Assembly: GCF_018224885.1 (NCBI RefSeq)
Contig: NZ_JAGTXB010000009.1
Span: forward strand, 124,001 to 188,000
Reading direction: 5' to 3'
Length of the DNA: 64,000 bases
DNA from: Chitinophaga hostae
GTDB lineage: Bacteria > Bacteroidota > Bacteroidia > Chitinophagales > Chitinophagaceae
Shown: one piece after another, positions 61,722 to 64,000 of the stretch
Numbering within the stretch: position 1 is the first letter of the stretch
Layout: the number at the start of each line of letters is the position of its first letter
The notes under the pieces: model-generated
Told to the model about the DNA's origin: nothing
Seen by the model: the letters and a program-made list of their open reading frames with translations, nothing else
Database searches by the model: none
Made by a program: the position numbers and the translations under genes

Positions 61722-62936
61722 ATGAAAGGTATAGTAATAACCATGCTGCTAATGATGATGTTGTCCTGCCGTCAGGGCAAATTACAGGCCGGTGAAGCGA
61801 TAGTAATATCAGAGGCGGGAAAGGATGCATCCTGTCCCTTTATTACCAGGGATGAGCAGGGGAATCCCGTAGTTAGCTGGATAGAAAGAGATAGCAGCGC
61901 TGACACTGGTTTGATGTATTATGCTGTATCTAACGATAACGGACATACGTTTTCTAAACCATTGGCTATTTCTGCTTCGGCAGGAGTTTTTCCACATGAT
62001 GAAAACCTACCCAAGCTGCTCTTCAAACCGGGCGGAATGGTGATTGCGTTATTCGGTGTGGAGGCCAATGATCCGCGAAACAAATATGCCGGTAAGGTGA
62101 TGTACACCCAATCATTCGATAACGGAAAAACCTGGCAGGCAGCGATACCGCTGGTTACAGATACAGCCGGTTATGATCAGCGTTATTTTGATATGGCTTT
62201 GCTGCCTGGTGGCGAGGCCGCGGCAATATGGCTGGATAACCGGAAGACAACTAACGAGGAAGGATCAACGTTGTATTTTGCTGCTACAAGGAAGCGTGAA
62301 GGTTTTGGGACAGCTATGCCGGTGGCCACCACTATCTGCCAGTGTTGCCGTACAAAAATATATGTGGCTGGCAACGGCGATATTCACCTGGCTTACCGGG
62401 ATATCATTAACGATTCTATCCGCGATATGGTGCACCAGGTTTCCACAGATGGAGGTAAATCATTTTCTGCGCCCGTCCGTATCAGCGCCGATAACTGGGT
62501 GGTGAACGGCTGTCCGCATACCGGGCCAACACTGACCGCCAACAGTACCGGGTTGCATTTTGCATGGTTCACCATGGGTGGCGGGCAAGGGGCTTTTTAC
62601 TGCCGGTCTGTTGATAACGGAAACACCTATACGCAAAAGGAACCATTAAGCAAAGCGCCAATGGCAAAGCACCCGCAGATGACTACGGTAAATGATCAGG
62701 TGTTGATAGTATGGGATGAACCGGTAAAATGGAAGACCGATTTTAACAGCAGGGTTGGATTTCAGTATAAAGCGGCTGATGGTAAAACTTTACAGGCAGG
62801 TGTTCTTACTAACGATAGTAGCTATGCAAATTTTCCGGTGATCAGTGCGTTGAAAGGTGATAAGGCATTGCTGGCTTATAAGCGGCGGAATGGGAGCAGG
62901 AGCGAAGTAGTAGTGGATCAACTGAATTTGAAATAG
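61722..62936 (+). CDS. BNR-repeat beta-propeller lipoprotein with CQCC motif
   Basis: A 404-residue lipoprotein (lipobox MMLSC, Cys16). It contains several BNR/Asp-box repeats of sialidase-type propellers: SNDNGHTF, SFDNGKTW, STDGGKSF and SVDNGNTY. The usual sialidase catalytic arginine triad and FRIP motif are not evident, so it is unlikely to be a sialidase. It carries an unusual set of cysteines: C206-Q-C208-C209, C264-P-H266 and C294. These could form a metal site or disulfides. The start at 61722 is 4 bp after the receptor stop, so the two are co-transcribed. The most likely role is a surface or periplasmic partner of that receptor. Confidence 0.8.
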   Translation: MKGIVITMLLMMMLSCRQGKLQAGEAIVISEAGKDASCPFITRDEQGNPVVSWIERDSSADTGLMYYAVSNDNGHTFSKPLAISASAGVFPHDENLPKLLFKPGGMVIALFGVEANDPRNKYAGKVMYTQSFDNGKTWQAAIPLVTDTAGYDQRYFDMALLPGGEAAAIWLDNRKTTNEEGSTLYFAATRKREGFGTAMPVATTICQCCRTKIYVAGNGDIHLAYRDIINDSIRDMVHQVSTDGGKSFSAPVRISADNWVVNGCPHTGPTLTANSTGLHFAWFTMGGGQGAFYCRSVDNGNTYTQKEPLSKAPMAKHPQMTTVNDQVLIVWDEPVKWKTDFNSRVGFQYKAADGKTLQAGVLTNDSSYANFPVISALKGDKALLAYKRRNGSRSEVVVDQLNLK

Positions 62937-62946
62937 CGGAAAAAAA

Positions 62947-63001
62947 TTGGGAGGTAACTATTTTTTGGAAAGGATAGTCTCAAAAAATAGTTATCTCCCA
63001 A
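62947..63001. repeat. 21-bp-arm inverted repeat after the BNR lipoprotein gene
   Basis: TTGGGAGGTAACTATTTTTT (from 62947) pairs with its complement ending at 63001, over 21 bp with one G-T wobble and a 13-nt loop. The runs of T and A in the arms make it usable as a terminator in both directions. Confidence 0.85.
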
Positions 63002-63287
63002 CATCAAAAAATTTCTCAGCTGTAGCCCAAAGAAAAGCCTTTTTGTCCGGCCCAATCTTTATGGGTTGTTGCCCAACGACCATAGTTACTCTTCCGGGAG
63101 CTGCCAAAATAAAGGCGCCATCCTTCTTTCCACGAGGGATAGTACAGGCGTAGCAAGTACATAGTAATAAATGTAAGCATAGGGATATGGTTTCAAGTTT
63201 AGGATAGTTAGTCAGTTTAGTTGCATTGGCATAGATTTTTTGCCGGCATAACAAGTATATAGGCAGAAAATATATAAATGTTTCCAA
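62991..63287 (-). CDS. Doubtful small lipoprotein-like gene
   Basis: A possible small protein on the - strand. Its second half looks protein-like: a hydrophobic run with a Cys (LCLHLLLCTCYAC), then TIPRGKKDGAFILAAPGRVT and a tail ending EKFFDVGR. The hydrophobic run resembles a lipoprotein signal, but the only upstream ATG (63287) adds 35 residues that do not fit one, and no other start codon is in frame close to it. The stop lies within the inverted repeat shared with the converging gene. It could be a real gene with a start I misjudge, a decayed gene, or chance. Confidence 0.3.
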   Translation of the reverse strand: METFIYFLPIYLLCRQKIYANATKLTNYPKLETISLCLHLLLCTCYACTIPRGKKDGAFILAAPGRVTMVVGQQPIKIGPDKKAFLWATAEKFFDVGR

Positions 63288-63328
63288 ATATAAAGACTAT
63301 CTCCTGGACATGAAATCACACCTATGTG

Positions 63329-64000
63329 TTATTTTTTATCTATGTAATAAGCATTGGCCTGTTGTAATGGCGTCATTACCAGGTCATTAATGCAAACGTG
63401 TGGCGGAAGTGTTGTACAATAATATACTACATCCGCTACATCCTGTGCTGTTAAGGGAATAAATCCTTTATATACTTCTTTGGCTTTATCTTCATCTCCC
63501 TTAAATCTCACCAGTGAAAATTCTGTTTCTGCAGCGCCGGGATGAATAGCTGTCACCTTTATACGATAAGGTAACAGGTCGATCCGCATACCCTGCGAAA
63601 TAGCGTCAACAGCGGCTTTGGTAGCACAGTATACATTGCCTTTGGCGTATACGAGTTTTGCAGCCGTGGAGCCAATATTGATAATATGCCCCATGGTACG
63701 GGAACGCATCCAGGGAATCACGGTGCGTGATACATACAGCAGCCCTTTTACATTGGTGTCTATCATGGCATCCCAGTCGCTGGTGCTGCCTTCATCGATG
63801 GTACTTAACCCCGCGGCAAGCCCTGCATTGTTGACAAGGATATCGATTTTTCTCCATTCTTCCGGAATGGTACCTAATACCGCTTTTACTTCTTCTTCTT
63901 TTCTTACATCAAAATTCAGGGCGAGTACATTGACGCCGAATTCCTGTGTAAGTTGTGTTTGAAACGCATCCAGTCTGTCTTTCCGCCTTCCGGTTATAAT
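63329..64000 (-). CDS. Short-chain dehydrogenase/reductase (5' end outside window)
   Basis: The C-terminal 223 residues of an NAD(P)-dependent SDR enzyme of the YdfG/serine-dehydrogenase-like group. The frame runs on to the window edge, so the N-terminal TGxxxGxG cofactor motif is not visible. Present are TGRRKDRLD (the residues after the second strand, whose RR suggests NADP), the structural LVNNAG motif, INIGSTAA with the catalytic Ser, and the Y-C-A-T-K active-site motif. HPGAAETEF is typical of the group. The natural substrate is unknown; YdfG-type enzymes act on 3-hydroxy acids. Confidence 0.9.
   Translation of the reverse strand: MITGRRKDRLDAFQTQLTQEFGVNVLALNFDVRKEEEVKAVLGTIPEEWRKIDILVNNAGLAAGLSTIDEGSTSDWDAMIDTNVKGLLYVSRTVIPWMRSRTMGHIINIGSTAAKLVYAKGNVYCATKAAVDAISQGMRIDLLPYRIKVTAIHPGAAETEFSLVRFKGDEDKAKEVYKGFIPLTAQDVADVVYYCTTLPPHVCINDLVMTPLQQANAYYIDKK

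Larger units (their letters stand above)
62937..63328. other. Gap between the BNR lipoprotein gene and the SDR gene
   Basis: These 392 bp hold a strong inverted repeat (62947-63001), a doubtful small gene on the - strand (62991-63287), and AT-rich sequence before the SDR 3' end. No other feature was seen. Confidence 0.6.

Noticed and set aside
62947..63153. 68-codon open frame on + after the BNR lipoprotein gene
   Set aside because: It starts inside the inverted repeat and has no protein-like features; the opposite strand is a slightly better candidate.
1..64000. tRNA, rRNA, tmRNA and riboswitch candidates
   Set aside because: No cloverleaf, rRNA core motif or known riboswitch core was recognised on either strand by eye; a covariance-model scan would be decisive.

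Overview
The window is a stretch of chromosome from a Bacteroidota bacterium, most likely of the order Chitinophagales and Chitinophaga-like. The signs are SusC/SusD outer-membrane proteins controlled by an ECF sigma/FecR pair, two type IX secretion components (a PorD/DUF4835 protein and the giant translocon SprA), the Bacteroidota families DUF4296 and DUF5723, futalosine-pathway menaquinone genes, and -7 promoter elements of the TAnnTTTG type. MurE carries the DNPR motif, so the peptidoglycan is expected to be meso-diaminopimelate type. No dnaA, rRNA, tRNA, CRISPR array, transposase or phage gene was seen.

Layout. 1-3.9 kb: the end of a Kup potassium transporter and a secreted GH123-like (DUF4091) glycosidase, both on +. 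3.9-20.9 kb: a complete division and cell wall (dcw) cluster on -, in transcription order mraZ, rsmH, ftsL, ftsI (PASTA-type), murE, mraY, murD, ftsW, murG, murC, ftsQ, ftsA, ftsZ. ddl, murB and murF are absent from it. 21.3-30.7 kb, on +: bamD, rpoZ, coaBC, porD, a DUF4296 lipoprotein, the two CoA-transferase subunits, a DUF5723 barrel protein, a class IV aminotransferase and a photolyase. 30.8-38.7 kb, on -: ECF sigma, FecR, SusC, SusD and a TlpA-like thioredoxin. 38.7-40.2 kb: mqnD and mqnB. 40.3-42.5 kb: queD, folE and fabD. 42.6-45.6 kb: two GNAT acetyltransferases, a DinB-fold protein without its metal ligands, and a Nudix-fold regulator with a ruined Nudix box. 45.7-49.5 kb: a tandem pair of TPR sensor kinases of which the second has lost its catalytic residues. 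49.6-58.7 kb: fabH on - facing away from ruvA and sprA on +. 59-63 kb: a small Cys/His-rich membrane protein, a TonB-dependent receptor and a Cys-rich BNR-propeller lipoprotein that look like one metal-handling locus. The window ends inside a short-chain dehydrogenase.

The most unusual feature is between the genes. Many intergenic gaps hold short-period repeats, either 7 bp (GCNNAAN, read on the other strand as NTTNNGC) or 9 bp (TGATTAANN-like). Several are folded into very long, nearly perfect palindromes: 88-bp arms after sprA, 56-bp arms between folE and fabD, 43-bp arms between fabD and a GNAT gene, and 35-bp arms at the photolyase end. In two cases the palindrome supplies the last codons and the stop codon of a gene. 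Ordinary hairpin terminators are also present (after kup, ftsZ, rpoZ and scoB), so these elements look like a separate family of intergenic DNA.

Gene polarity flips at about 20.9-21.3 kb, where DnaA-box-like sequences lie in an AT-rich divergent spacer. This could be a DnaA-controlled promoter region or, less likely, an origin. All assignments are from reading the sequence and translated motifs; no database search was possible.
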